64,000 nucleotides of DNA, taken from positions 3,041,149 through 3,105,148 of the forward strand of contig JAQFVV010012405.1 in assembly GCA_028023455.1 (NCBI GenBank), written 5' to 3'. This stretch comes from Epiperipatus broadwayi (Eukaryota; Onychophora; Udeonychophora; Euonychophora; Peripatidae). This document shows positions 22,740-35,434 of this stretch, piece by piece (the stretch's first letter is position 1; each line of letters begins with the position of its first letter). The position numbers and the translations under genes are program-made. The notes below the pieces were generated by a model. The model was not told where the DNA came from, made no database searches, and was given only the letters and a program-made list of their open reading frames with translations.

Positions 22740-24385
22740 ATCATTTATTAATAAATGATGAAGTTAATTTTGAAAAGGATAGAAAAGTGATAATGATGAA
22801 ATACAAATTATAATATGTTTTAAAAAGTTTTTTTTTTTGAACACAAACTTGCAAAAATTAAGTATTGCATTACCTTGTCATGTAAAGAAAAATAAGAGTT
22901 TTAATATTAATGAGCAAGTAGGAAGGGGGAGGAATTAATTCTAGTAAAAAGTTGAAATTAGTTCTTTCTTTTTATAAATCTAAAAAAAAAGAGAGAGAAA
23001 AATGTAAAAATGAAATTGAACTAAAAATGTAATTTGTAAAATAGAAAACTTTTAAATTTTCTATTCATTAAAGTTTACTTGACTGATAAAGAAAAGAAAA
23101 AAAAAGGAAACAATAACTTCTATTTGTACTAATTAAAGAAACAAAGGAAAAGTCTATGGACATTATCTTATCGAAATATTAGATTAATCTAAGCAAGAAA
23201 TTAGATTAAAATTGAATACAAAATTAATTAAGGAAATATAAAATTAATTAAAAGATCAAAGTATGATAAATAGAAACAATAAGAAGGAAGCATATAAAAA
23301 CAATGAGCAATTCATTCATACATTCATTATCATTATTATTGCCAGTCAGATTATTTCAGATGCAGCAAAATTATTATTCAACATTGCTGTCTTATAAAGA
23401 CTTTTAAAGAAGAGAAGATATCGAAGAGCCATCAATGTGTCCAGCTTGTGGGTGCATCTACTGATATTAACTGAAGGCCAACCTAGCAGCATGCAGTGCT
23501 AAACAACAGCTGAAATATTCAGCTAGCCTTCAATCCTAGTCCTTTGTACCATCAGATGCTTTCCACCTGGAACTCATGTCCGCCTCTTGATCTGTGAACT
23601 ACTGAAAATCTTCATTGTAAACTGGAAAGTCAATAAGAAGCAAAACAATGGATAGAAAGAAAAGGCCTACTGGTTGGTAATTGACAAATCAGGAAACAAG
23701 CAAGGAACTGTATCCATGAAAATGTGTTGTGCTATTGAAAATCCTAGGTAAATATAATCGTTATTATCTTATTCTAATAAAGATTTGAACATTTATGTCA
23801 ATGAAAGATTTTAATGAACTTTAATAGCTACAGCCAACATAATCTTTAATGTTGCCTCCATAAATTCTTATTATATTGTGTTTTAAATTTGTGTATGCAT
23901 ATATGTAAATTTGTATTATAATATTTTATAATTTAAATAAAATATTTGTTTGCTTAATTGTTGTCTGATTGATTCTCTGTTTTATAACTGCACCACTAAT
24001 AGGTTATTATTAGTATTGGGCAAGTGTGTCAAAGATTTCCCCTCACAATTGAGAAAAGGAGCTAGCTTGGGTATATATCAAGTGCTGGATTGTACACCTG
24101 AAATCCAGGCATACTGACTATATAACCTGTGGTTAGCTGGTGTTTGAGGTTAAGTCTCAAAACAAATAAAGTGCTTTGGATGGCAGGGGCTTGAATCTAG
24201 CAGCAGAAAAGTGCTCTAGCCTGGAAATGTGATTATAGGTATCATACTTCTCTGCTTGAAGAGCTGGTCTTCTGCAATAGTGAGAGTGCAGCCTGAGTTA
24301 AAATCAAGATTTTAACATATATAATCAGAGCAATTTTCTTTTTTCTTCCACCTTGTTCAATATATATATATATATATATAATGTA
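22740..24385 (+). repeat. Dispersed LTR-like repeat, copy B
   Basis: This is the diverged partner of copy A at 1270-2945 on the same strand, with the shared landmarks in the same order and the same TTCAATATATATAT end. TATAAAA at 23293-23299 corresponds to the promoter TATA box of copy A, but no TCAGT lies at canonical distance here; TCAG occurs about 50 bases downstream. AATAAA at about 23937 followed by TTGTTGTCTGATTG is the likely polyadenylation region. The upstream 500 bases are purine-rich in both copies but align poorly. Confidence 0.5.
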
Positions 24386-27245
24386 AATGAAACAGAACTA
24401 ACTATCTCCATTGAGGTATTTGTTGTCAATTACTATGAAAATATAGAATGATACCCATATATGTTTTAGCTCTATTGTTATATAAACTTGACTTTTTAAT
24501 ATAGTTTTAAAATATAGAATAAATTTTGTTTATTGTGTGCAGACTAAATGATCTGAAATATACAACTCAGTGAGTAGTAATTACTTCTGTTTTATTTACT
24601 TATATTTAAAATTAAGTTTATTTATTCTTACATACTGTTTAATGATAGTTTTAAAAAAGCCTTGAAAAATAATATATATATATATTATAAAGCACCATGT
24701 TAGAAGCAAATAATGTAAGCATAATAATTAACAGTACTCCTGAATTACATTCCTTTATTTCATAAGCTATTGAACCAGTGAGAAAAGGGATCAGATTGAT
24801 TTATTTCATTATAGATATACTTTTTGAAAGAAAAAAAAACTTTTACCCATTGGTTTTATAATATATGATTGGGTTATGTAATTCAAGATTTACACTGAAT
24901 ACATTTGATTGAATATATATATATATATACAAATATTAAGCATTAAATGACCCCCCCCCCAATATATATATATATAAATAACGTGAAAACTAAAACTTTC
25001 AACAGATATGCCTTACCCATGTTTACGCTTAATAAATTTGATATATTTATATATATATATAGTAACCGAAAAGTCCACCTGGTTCGTTACAGGCAGAATT
25101 AATTATATAACACAAAACTGTTACAGAATAATCCAGTTGTAGCCAGGGTGCCCACGAATACCCATCATAGCAGTGTATGAAAGTACATTAAATTACTCAA
25201 GATAAATTGTGTGAATATTTAATTAATTATCATTGTCACTAATGAATGTACCTAAAAATTACACTTCAAAACCCTAATTTACGAATTTTATTTAGTGAGA
25301 CCTAATAGCCAACCATGAACAAGATGGTATGATCTATAAAACCACTAAAGATTACTCTTCCAGAATTGAATGTAGAATCCATTACATTAATACCAATTAT
25401 CACATGGAGAATATAGGCCATTTAACAAGACAATAAAAGTTATAGTCAGCCTCATAATATAATTGGCTGTAGTTCAGATATACTCTGGATTTTAGTACAG
25501 AAATGCCATGTAGAGTATTTGCTTTGCAATAAAGGGTAGGCATATAAAGTTTAGGTTCTTTCATCCTTAATTTAAATGTCAAATTAAATCAATAGTAATG
25601 ATACTCACATAAATCATAAATAATAATATTAGAAAATAGATTCAATCATCATACTGTCTAACAAGCTTATTTATTAATTTAGGTCCTAATATCATGAACA
25701 CCAATAGAAGTAACTCATTCTGGATTATATTCTAGAATGAACAAAGCAAAATGGATGGTGATGTAGGAGGTAAATGTGATTTTATTATACCCTGTACATC
25801 ACTAATTACCCAAGAACAAAAGCTTTAAGATAGTCTCTTATAATTTCAGTAAACCTTGTATGCATCATCAGGGTCAACATGTGCTATTCAATATGTTGGA
25901 TTTTCTGGTTTTATGTATGACAAACAGTAATTATACCATACTTCGAATGTTTGTTGGTGAAGTTAGAATAGCAATGGCATAGTTAAGTTAAATTATAAAA
26001 TTAACATTTATTCATGACTCAATCAGTACTAAATAAATAATTGGTTAATATAATATTCACAAAATTAGATAAATAAATAAAAGACCATTACATATATTTG
26101 TTTCTATATGTAGGTAATGTACATCAATTAGATAAATAAACAAATAAAATCAAAGACCATCACATATATTTGTTTCTATGCATAAATAATATACATGAAC
26201 TTCAGATAAACACATTACAAGATTTTTTCACAAATGGATTTGATTTCAGCCCCTTATAGGAGAGAGGATGGGTTCAAATACCTAGTAAATAACTTTTCCA
26301 ATATGTCAATATCAGAATCAATGCATCTATACTCCAGATTTATAATAAAATAACAACAATTGGTATTGATAAACCTGTGAAGGAGGACAAATGAGTTTCT
26401 AGATTTTTCAATAGAAGAATAGAACAAATGATAGGAAGTCTTTTTTAATACATGACTTGTAATAAACATCAATATATTAATCTAAATAGAATGTTGTCAA
26501 ATGTATGTTTGTCTCTTGAATATTAAATTGTATTAACAAGGACATTGTCATTAGATTAGTCAATTATAAGCTGATTTTTTTTTTTGTTTCATGTTTTTCT
26601 CTCTTTCTCATAATAGTTATACATATCTCTATATAATATTCAATACATAATGCTAATTGGAATAAATATACAAGGGTCTACAATCATCCGTAATATTGAT
26701 AAACACAATCTATCCAACTATTAAGCCATTTGTTTATAATTTTTTAGCAATGACTAGGAAAAAAATGTTTTGTAGTTGTAATTAGATTGTAGTTATCCAT
26801 ATTCTGGATGACTAGAGTTTTTTTTTATAAATATTAATAGAGATACAGATGAACATATTTTAATATTATGACATGAGGCATGCAAATAAGTAGATGGATG
26901 AAAAAATCAGAAAAAAGAAAAAAATACTGATAGCAAAGGATGTAAAAACAGACAGACTGTTAGGTAGTTACATGTAATCCAATAGGCAGATAAACAGGCT
27001 GACAGTTCGATAGATATTTTGATCTTACTTGGAAAACATTTCCGACTTCACTTCAGATATGATCTCTATCTGTTCATTAATACATTAGCATCATAAGTGC
27101 CATATATTGTTTACAATAGTATAATAAAATCTACAATTTTTTTATTGATAAAATTGGAATAGATAATAATAATTAAAAATTATTTTATATTTTTGGATAG
27201 TCATAATGTATCAATTATAGTTATAGTGGTAGGATTTTAGGTACA
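24386..27245. other. AT-rich non-coding stretch
   Basis: (TA)n tracts and a 10-base C-tract lie at 24951-24960. The segment 25060-25200 is less AT-rich but was not recognised. The minus-strand frames at 25400-25582 and 26254-26472 look random. Confidence 0.45.
26064..26198. repeat. Two-copy tandem duplication, 63-71 bp
   Basis: ATTAGATAAATAAA...AAAGACCAT(T/C)ACATAT then ATTTGTTTCTAT occurs at about 26064 and again at about 26127. The second copy has a short insertion in the A-rich part. Confidence 0.75.
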
Positions 27246-27415
27246 GTGATATTAATGCTAATTGATTTCATTGTTTCATCATTACTATCACTATTATTAC
27301 TTCTATTCTTTTCCTTATTTCTACACTTATTCATCATCATCCTCTTCTATTCATTCTACTACTATTACTATTCCTTCTACTCATGCTACTGCCACTACAA
27401 CTATTATCATTATAA
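27246..27415. repeat. Imperfect trinucleotide/pyrimidine-rich microsatellite
   Basis: A degenerate run of ATT/ACT/TCA/TCT triplets. It creates two overlapping open frames rich in Ser, Tyr, Thr or Leu, which are artefacts of the repeat and are not genes. Confidence 0.7.
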
Positions 27416-27517
27416 AATATATAGGAATGATCTTGAACATAGATGCTAAATAATTTTTCTTAAAAATTGGAGAATAGCTATGACAAACGTATGATTGCTG
27501 CACCATTGTCAAAACAA

Positions 27518-27612
27518 GGGTTGGTGGCCTAGCAGTTAGCATAGCTGCTTTCCAAGCAACTGGCTAGGTTCACTTCCTGGTCAACGCATTTGACATAGAA
27601 AAAAAAAAACAA
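27518..27612 (+). mobile_element. tRNA-Gly(TCC)-derived SINE or tRNA pseudogene
   Basis: The first 71 bases (27518-27588) align end to end with a eukaryotic tRNA-Gly(UCC). The acceptor is GGGTTGG..TCAACGC. The D arm is GCCTAGCAGTTAGCATAGC. The anticodon loop is TTTCCAA (anticodon TCC). The T arm is CTAGGTTCACTTCCTGG. The acceptor has a G:G mismatch and the T loop has C where A58 is expected, so it is probably not a working tRNA. TTTGACATAG and an A-rich tail (about 27599-27612) follow directly, as in a short SINE. Confidence 0.65.
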
Positions 27613-28757
27613 CAACATTCGAAATATGCTTTTCAGAATGGTACTAACGTACATATATATATATATATAATTATTTATTTATATTATCATTAACATTGCA
27701 AAACATTTAATAATGTTAATAATAATGATTGTTATTCCCAGTTATATCTAAATGCTAATTAAAACAGATTTAATGATGATGATAGCAATAATATTAATAT
27801 TGTTTGAAATAATATTGTTGAATTTTAATTTTGATAATAAATGTTCATAGTTATAGTTTTAATAATACTTCTTATATTAATAATAATTGTAATAATAATA
27901 ATATAGACAAATCATTAATTATGATTTATTGTCCCTGTGATGAGATAGAACATCTTATAAGTAAATGATCCTGTATTTATTCACTGTTTTTCAGCTTCCA
28001 AATGAATTGAAGGCTGGAGGTTAAAAGTGGAATAATCAGAGGGAGAGGATTTCAATGCAAGTCACATGATTGATTGCCATATTCTCAGTCCAGCATGAAT
28101 TTTTATGAATTTGAAATACAGTGTTTATGTTAATCATGAATTTTTATTTTAACTATGAGGCAATAAATGACTGCATCAAAGAATATTACTAAAGCAGTTT
28201 TACATATGCATGTATTCAACAGATTCCTAACCTTGAAATCTCTGCAAACGAAAAAGGTTGTCAACTGCTTACCATAGACAATGTAATGTTTAATAATAGT
28301 GGGATGCAATTTATGTCTAGCAGAAATTATTGTGGCCAATTATATTAAATCAGCTCTTGACAACAATATTAAATACATAATTCAAAAACTGTTTAACCCT
28401 TCAGGAAATGATTTCTACTCGTGATTTCATTAATATATATTCTTACCTGTATTAAGGTAAAAATACTTAAATTATTATTATTATAAATTAATAAAATGTT
28501 TAAAAAGACATCACTTTACACACACACACACACACATTATACTTTTATAGTGAATAAATTCTATTTAGTTTAAATGGCATTACAAAAAATTATATTTGTG
28601 AAGCAATATATTACTTTTGCTACAATCTTTATATATGTATGTGAGTGTATGTTTATATATAATTATCCATTCACCTGTTTTCATATATACATAATATTTA
28701 TGAAATAATAATCTTCAAATGGATTTTAATTGAATATATGTTTTTATATATAATTAG
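27613..28757. other. AT-rich non-coding stretch with (TA)n and (AC)n
   Basis: (TA)n at about 27653-27669 and (AC)n at about 28517-28536. Nothing else was recognised. Confidence 0.5.
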
Positions 28758-28822
28758 AATGGTTTGAACTTAGGATTTTTCAGTCTATATTCGTCCTCCA
28801 CTACATCTCGAACAACCGATAC
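28758..28822 (-). mobile_element. tRNA-derived SINE head (tRNA-Phe-like)
   Basis: The minus strand shows an A-box-like TGTAGTGGAGGACGA, an anticodon-arm-like AGACTGAAAAATC (tRNA-Phe-like, anticodon GAA or shifted), then a B-box-like AAGTTCAAACC. Spacing fits a tRNA core without intact stems. Weak but consistent. Confidence 0.35.
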
Positions 28823-28999
28823 ACATGACCATATACATGTGGAAAAGATAGATGATTCCAATATATATATATATTGTGCAGAACTAGCATGTATGAATGT
28901 ATAGATGTACCAACATATTATTTTTTATATAGATATATATCTTACTTCAATGATAAGCAACATATGAGTTCAGACAAATCACAAAAGTCATTTGTTAAG

Positions 29000-30540
29000 A
29001 AAGAGAGTAATGTCACCTGATATTTTTAACTTTCAAAAAGATTTTAAAAGATTTGAAAGATCTAGAATTGGAGTGAAGTAAATTGAACTATAATTAGATA
29101 CTTTGAAAAAAGGCAAAGATAGTGAAAACAAAACTGAAATTTAGTTTTGAGTCAAATATAAAATATAAAAATAATTAAAAACTATTCAGAACAACTAAAC
29201 TGTAAACTAATATAAAATATAGGCAATTAGTTCATAAGAAAATGTATATCTATGGAATGATAGGAAAAGTAATAGGAGAGAATAAATATTTCAATGTTAT
29301 AAAGGGTTATCCTGATTTTAGAGGAAAAGTTATTTCAACAATAGTAAAAAAAAGATGGTAATGTTCCTAGAAAACTGACGGACAAATCTATTTAAATGCT
29401 ACATTTTGTAAATTATGAAAAGAAAAAACTCTAGGAAAGAATGGAATTATCATAGATAATTTTATAAAAGGCGGATGAAAAAAAATAAGAGACATCTTTG
29501 ACAAATTTATGCATAAAATATCTTTCATATTTGGAACAATGCAGTAATAATGATAATTAAGAATAATCAAAAAGGATATTGGGAATTATAGACTTACTTG
29601 TTTTATACTAAGAGCACTATTAATCATTTATGGAAATTTTTGGATTCAAAGTTAACTGAAGTTACAAACTACATTTTAAATTGATTGTACAGAAATAAAC
29701 TATATGCAAGTATCAAAAGAACCAGTGAGTTTGCATTTTGCATTGGGTGTTCTGAAAAATATTTATTAAAATGCAATAGCAATGACTGGATTTTATAGTA
29801 GATTCTAAAGTAGATTAGCATTAGCAGAAATATATATTAGCATATTTCCATTTTTACAAAAATCTTTATAACAATTTTACATGTAGAATTTTGTAGATTA
29901 TAATGAGTAACAAAGAGAGAAATGAAAGAAATGGAGACCTTTTTTATATCATGTAGATTATATGTGATGATAACATGATGGCTAAAAAAGGAAAAGCAAG
30001 GATAAATAATAAAAAATCTAAGTGTTGTTACACATATCTACAAAAGATAGTAAAAAAACAATAGGAAAAATAGATTACTTTTTATAAATACTTCATCTAT
30101 TGATTAAAAACATTGAAAATAATTAATCATATATTTTAACCAGGAATGCATTTATTAAGCGTAGTACTGAAAGGAATTATGCTTACATACTTGAAAAATG
30201 TTTTATCATGATTTATACTTGTGAGACTTGAATACTTAATATGAGTGTAAAAAGATAACTGATTGCATGATAATGTACAGAGTTATGTTTGTTATGATTA
30301 AGAACAAAGATCTAAAGCAAATACATATGAAGGAAAGGTCAAACAGTTGGCATTGCCATCTCTGAAAGAATTAATGGGATAAAAATTGTTCTAGAAGGAA
30401 TGTCAATAGAATAGTTGTCAAAATACTTAAAGAGATCTAAAAATTGATCACCGGAAAGGTGAATGAATGAAATGAAGACATCTTTATGAATAATGCCAGG
30501 AGAAGTTGTGAATTGGAAATGCTGAAAAAAGACTTTCATT
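29000..30540 (+). mobile_element. Heavily eroded RTE-type LINE copy
   Basis: No long frame survives. Plus-strand fragments appear in the same order as motifs of the better copy at 34712-37090. KNGIIIDNFIKGG and KIRDIFDKF (about 29430-29510) match GNDGIIIDILKKAGEKIEFIL. AVIMIIKNN (about 29540-29570) matches AVLILIFKK. A fragment at about 30210-30300 (CET.ILNMSVKR) matches GSETWTLNRRAIQRL. Stops and frameshifts interrupt every domain. Ends are uncertain. Confidence 0.6.
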
Positions 30541-30939
30541 CTACAACATATCGATTAATAAGTAAATGTGGTGGTATCAATAATGTAAATAATAGTAATA
30601 ATTCTATTTGTATTAAAAATAATGCATTAATATACAGTATATATTGTCTTTTACCAAGAGCATTTTATTCTCTAACAAGGGTCATCTTAGACCTTGGCAC
30701 TTAAAGATATAAACTTGATTTTCATTTGTGTTGCTTTTACTGAATATTCAAGATTCAGACATGGATATATATTGTAACTGGTTGCGTTACATGGCAAAAG
30801 GCCACAGAGTTGTGTATGTGCACATATATACGTAAAGTAATGGAAAAGTAGAAATAAACACACATAAATTTTAGTAGATATTTTCTACTTTCCTGGAATA
30901 ATAATCAGGGATTAAATAGTTCTGGATTTAAAACAGAAT

Positions 30940-31740
30940 TTTATTACAAATTAATATTTAATAAGTTCTAAATAAATATTAATATTATTATTCTGATTTT
31001 GAAATTTAAAAACAAGTATGGTATTTTTGAAATCTTTTAATTAATTGTTAAATTATTTATTTTTAAATTCTTTGTATATCACATCTTGGTAAAACTTCAA
31101 ACTTGCTTTTGAAAGGATTAGTGATCTTTTTGAAAAGATAAGGTATTATAGAGATAAAAAACTTTTTAAATTTAGTGTTTTTATCATTTCACCAAAACTA
31201 TAAAAAGACTGATAAAAATATCAGTTCAGTTTGACTTCTAGTTTTTGTAAGAGCTGGCCAGAAAAGTCTGGTATTTAAACTTGGCTAATAATATTTTGAA
31301 AAACAGAATAGCTAGCTGCAGAATGAGATGGATAGAGCTCCCAAGAAGATGTAGCTGAAATCAAGACAGCAGGAAGAAACTACTCTATAGTTCAATGGTG
31401 GAGTTTGACTTCACATGGAGGAAAATGACCCACTTCTTTGTGTTGAAATTCATAGCTACAGATCTGCACAAAAGTTTTCGGGCCTGAATCTCATTAAATC
31501 CTAGACAGTAGGGAACTCATATGTCAGTTACCTGGACTGGTCTCCATCAAGAGAAATCATCAGTTGCTGTAGAAGTAATTATACATATGATGATGTATCT
31601 ATGTGCAGAGAAGCACATATAAATGTATATTTTTAAATTTATAACTTAATAACTTAAAGTAAAACAAATGAATAATTTGTTTGAGTCACATGTCTAAAAG
31701 AAGGGACATAGATAGTTTTATATATATTGTAAAGAAGTTA
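30940..31740 (+). repeat. Possible third member (copy C) of the promoter-bearing repeat
   Basis: An AT-rich lead is followed by a TATA box with TCAGT at canonical distance, and then about 400 bases of more balanced composition, the same layout as copies A and B. Direct sequence identity with A or B is weak (short phrases such as CTCCATCA only), so membership is tentative. Confidence 0.3.
31199..31230 (+). promoter_or_regulatory. TATA box with two TCAGT initiators
   Basis: TATAAAAA at 31199-31206 is followed by TCAGT at 31221-31225 and again at 31226-31230. The second initiator A lies 29 bases from the TATA start, canonical spacing. No downstream coding frame was found. Confidence 0.35.
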
Positions 31741-32099
31741 TTTTAATATTCCTTAAAGAGAGTTTTTTTAAATCTCTATTTTTAAATTAAAAAAAAAAAA
31801 CACCTTATAATTAAAAGTCAACCTGATGATCATAACTATTTTTAGGAAGAATTATCTAAAATTTATGTTTTAAAAGTAAAAAATAGATTTCAAAAATCTT
31901 TTAGACTAAAAAAAAAGGAAAGACATTTTAAATTTAAAATCCCCTTTGATAATTAATCAATCAAAATAATTACTTGAAAAGAAAAAAATTGACTTTTTTT
32001 TTATGAAAAAGAAAACTTTTTATGGAAGTGTGTATAATTAATTTATACATGTTATATGCATGTATTTATATGAAAAATATATTTTAATAACTTTTATTA

Positions 32100-32407
32100 T
32101 TGTATCAAATTGAATATATGGTATAAATGATAGCATGCACATAAATTTTTATGTGCACACACATATATGTTAATAAACATCTGTATCATTAAAATGTAGT
32201 AACTTAAATTTTGTAACTAAATTTTTAATCATTTATTATTTTATGATGATTGAAATATAGTCATTAAATGTACCACACTCTGTGTGCTTATATATATATA
32301 TATCAAATGTGTGTCAGATAGACACATTTAGATTAAATTTAATGTATTTCTATTATTTTGACAAATTCAAATATATTAGGTAAATAAATCAATATGTCAC
32401 ACTGATT

Positions 32408-32438
<31 letters not shown>

Positions 32439-32830
32439 GGTTTAAGTAAACCTAGCATAAAGTATTTGTATTATTAAAAATATAAGTTAAAAAGTTTAAT
32501 CATGTATTATTGAAGGACAATTTAAATATGTTCAGAAATTATATGCACACACATGTATGTGTGTGCATATGTATCGATGAGTGTCAAATAGGACATATAT
32601 GTAAAATTTAATCATTTTTTATTAAATGTCAATTCAAATATGTCCATTTCCAAACTGTACTGCATTCTGTGTTCATATATATATCAATGAGGGTCAAATA
32701 GAACACATGTGTAAAATTTTAGTCATTTTAAAAATTTTATTAGATGTCAATTGAAATGTATTCCTTGTATATTATATATATTTTATTAGATGTCAATTGA
32801 AATGCATTCATTGTATATTATAAAATGTGT
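32100..32830. repeat. Old diverged tandem array, units of about 110-170 bp
   Basis: At least three units (around 32300, 32570 and 32685) share ATCAATGAG.GTCAAATAG, then ACACAT.TGTAAAATTTAATC, then ATTA.ATGTCAATT and TGTATTC. A further weaker unit may lie at 32110-32290. A recent 53-bp duplication (ATATTTTATTAGATGTCAAT) is visible at about 32733-32820. (TA)n and (TG)n tracts separate units. Confidence 0.6.
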
Positions 32831-33209
32831 GTGGACATATATATGCTTATGTAAACTCATTAAGAGGCATTGCAAATCAGTGAATATTATACATCACAAA
32901 TGTGATAGTTTTATTTAGATATATTAATCAAAATCAGAAGGCTTAATTTATATGTATAGCCATATTTTAGAAACCTTAATTTCATTTATTTTTTTATTGT
33001 TATTAGTAAACTTGAATTCAATTATTAAAAATTGTATTGCATCATGTCTTGATTACCATAACAGTACTTGAGCTTGTGTTCTTCTGAGCTGGATTCATGT
33101 ATAACAGCTGATATATAAATGGTAATGTACATTAGTACTTTTTGGGCATCCGGTGACGAGGGTGCATAAGATTATATTTTTTAAAGTCCATGCCCTACAT
33201 TTTATGTTA
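32831..33209. other. AT-rich non-coding stretch
   Basis: Nothing was recognised apart from a short GC-richer phrase near 33150 that may belong to the adjacent R2 repeat. Confidence 0.4.
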
Positions 33210-33435
33210 GTTTAGTGTAATTAGAAACTAAGTTCATAGTTGGCCAGTACATTAATGGTACTATATTCTTATGGATGAGGACTTCGTTTGTGCATCCAAA
33301 TTATGTTTAAATAATTGCCCAAGCTGGCAAAGGCTAAATAGTTGGCCTAGTCTGCAGAAGATTAATTTCCAATCCAGTCATAAGATTGACCATTGATGTA
33401 GTTTGATTCTGGATCATTCATGATGATGAATGAAT
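33210..33435 (+). repeat. Dispersed repeat family R2, copy 2
   Basis: Partner of 7471-7765 in opposite orientation, sharing GTTCATAGTTGGCCAGTA, TGCATCCAAATTA, CTAAATAGTTGG and AATCCAGTCAT in order. It may extend upstream to about 33140, where GGGCATCCGGTGACGAGG has no counterpart that I could align. Confidence 0.65.
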
Positions 33436-33910
33436 GGTTATTTTGAGTATTAATTACTTGTACTTATTATAATACTGGTGGATATATAGTTAATAATACT
33501 TATGCTTATGCTCTAAGGAGTAACTGATCTCTTCCGATCTCTAGCTGGCTGACTCACAGAGTTCTTATGATCTCATGCTCTCTCTAATATCTCTTACTTT
33601 AATATTTTATCTCAGTATTCTTATTTATATTAAATTTCATTATTTAGTTTGTCATGATCACCAGATCACACCATCCCATTACAATATGTATATTCATTTA
33701 GTACGTCTGAGATTTTCTTTTTCTTTTTTTTTGATAAATTAATAGGCTGCTAGAATAAATTCTATTATAAAGTAGCATTAAACCTATATATTAAAATCAG
33801 CAATAAATAATCTTCTAAGACTTCGGGTTACTTTATGAAAAATTGTAGTAAATATATTTTTATAAAATTTACTATAATCATCATTTATAGAAAGTAATAT
33901 TTACATATTT
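33436..33910. other. AT-rich non-coding stretch
   Basis: Nothing was recognised. Confidence 0.4.
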
Positions 33911-34200
33911 AATAGAAAGTTCATTTGTGTTATTAATAAATATATTTATTATAATAAAAATAATAAATTTAACGGTAACAAACTATTATAAACAATCCTT
34001 AAATCAACAGAAGTACTTTTGGTTAATTTCTTAAACCTGCCTCTTTTTTTTTTTAATTTAATAGCAGTTGAGGCAGGTTTAAGAAATTAACCAAAAGTAC
34101 TTCTGTTATCGTTAAATTTATTATTTTTTATTATAATTACAATTTTGTTTTAATTAACGGATATTTTATTTATATTAATAACACAAATGAACTTTCTATT
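33911..34200. mobile_element. Fold-back (MITE-like) element
   Basis: The outer arms AATAGAAAGTTCATTTGTG.. (33911) and ..CACAAATGAACTTTCTATT (to 34200) are inverse complements. The inner arms are a nearly perfect 38-40 bp inverted repeat: CAGAAGTACTTTTGGTTAAT.. at about 34008-34047 and its complement at about 34069-34108. They enclose a T-rich loop of about 22 bases. The left arm has an extra block of about 30 bases. No coding capacity. The flanks are A/T-rich, so no target duplication can be defined. Confidence 0.85.
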
Positions 34201-34711
34201 ATATATATATATATTATGTTTTCACAAATTATTCTAATTTAACTCACTTAAAAATGGGACTGTAATTTATGAAATAGTGTTCACTCCAGTCTTTGAGATA
34301 ACTCAGAGATATTTTTTAGGATACTTATGAGCCAATTCATTATTGAATAATTTAAACATATTTTGTCTTTAAAGTAATCCATGATAATCAGATAAACATA
34401 TGAATCCTGTGAGTGTAAACTGATAATAATGAAAGCTTGCAATTAGATTAAATACTTATTTACAGAATTAAATAAAAATTAATCAAATGAGCAAATATTT
34501 TATGCGTTTTACCAAATTTTGTTCTTGTTACTTAATTAAAAAAAAGTTACTTATTATTTTTCATTTATGAATAAATAAGTTTTTTTTTTTTTACTTTTTT
34601 GTAAATGAATAAATGAATCTCTTATGTTTATTCCTCTGATAAATGTTTTTAATGCTCAATGATTTCAACATTTAATTGCTTTTTACTATTTTTTCACTAA
34701 ATCTATTTTGA
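34201..34711. other. AT-rich non-coding stretch
   Basis: Nothing was recognised. It begins with a (TA)n tract. Confidence 0.45.
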
Positions 34712-34960
34712 GTCATCATCAACCATTATCAATCCACTGCAGGATGAAGGTCTCTCCAAGTTCAATCCATCTTTTTCTATCTTTAGCTTCTCTTCTCCAC
34801 ATCATCGCTGCACACTTTCTTATTTCTCCATCCATCTCACATGTGGTCTCTTTCTGGGTCTTTTACAATCTCTTGGAATCCAGTTCAAAATTTCAATTGT
34901 CCATCTATTATCATCTCTTCTAGCAATATGTCCAGCCCAACTCCACTTTAGTCTTTTAAT

Positions 34961-35431
34961 TTATTCACTGAGGTCAGTAACACCTGTTTGTTCTCTTACC
35001 CATACATTACATTTTTGATCTCTTCTTGTTACTCCCAACATGCATCTCTCCATACTTTTTTGAATGGTCTGAAGTCTCTGTATTGCTCTTCTATTAAGTG
35101 TCCAAGTCTCAGATCCATAAGTAAGAACTGTCAAAACACATTTATTAAAAACCTTCCTTTTCAAACACATAGGCATATTTCCTTTTAGTATCAAGTTATT
35201 TCTACCAAAAGCACTCCAACCAAGTTTAATTCTATGATTAATTTCATCCATTATGTTTCCATCTGAATTAATAATCTGACCAAGATATTTGTAACTGTTA
35301 ACTTCTTCTAACTCATCATAATCAATCTTTATTTTCATATTTTGAGAAAATCTATTAAACATTACTTTAGTCTTTTTAACATTTATCTTTAGTTCTACTT
35401 TCCTAATTTCATCTGATAACTCCTGAAACAT
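34961..35431 (-). pseudogene. RTE polyprotein, RT thumb and C-terminal fragment
   Basis: It continues in frame directly after the TAG at 35435. Its 156 codons include NVKKTKVMFNRF, YKYLGQIINSDGN, RIKLGWSAFGR and LTYGSETWTLNRRAIQRLQT, the standard run of thumb and connector motifs in RTE proteins. It ends at a TAA (34961-34963) just before the readable tail LKWSWAGHIARRDDNRW. A plus-strand frame of 66 codons over the same place is a shadow. Confidence 0.9.
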
Positions 35432-35434
35432 TTC

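Noticed and set aside
27246-27453. Two overlapping plus-strand frames rich in Ser/Tyr or Leu
   Set aside because: Translation of an imperfect triplet microsatellite.
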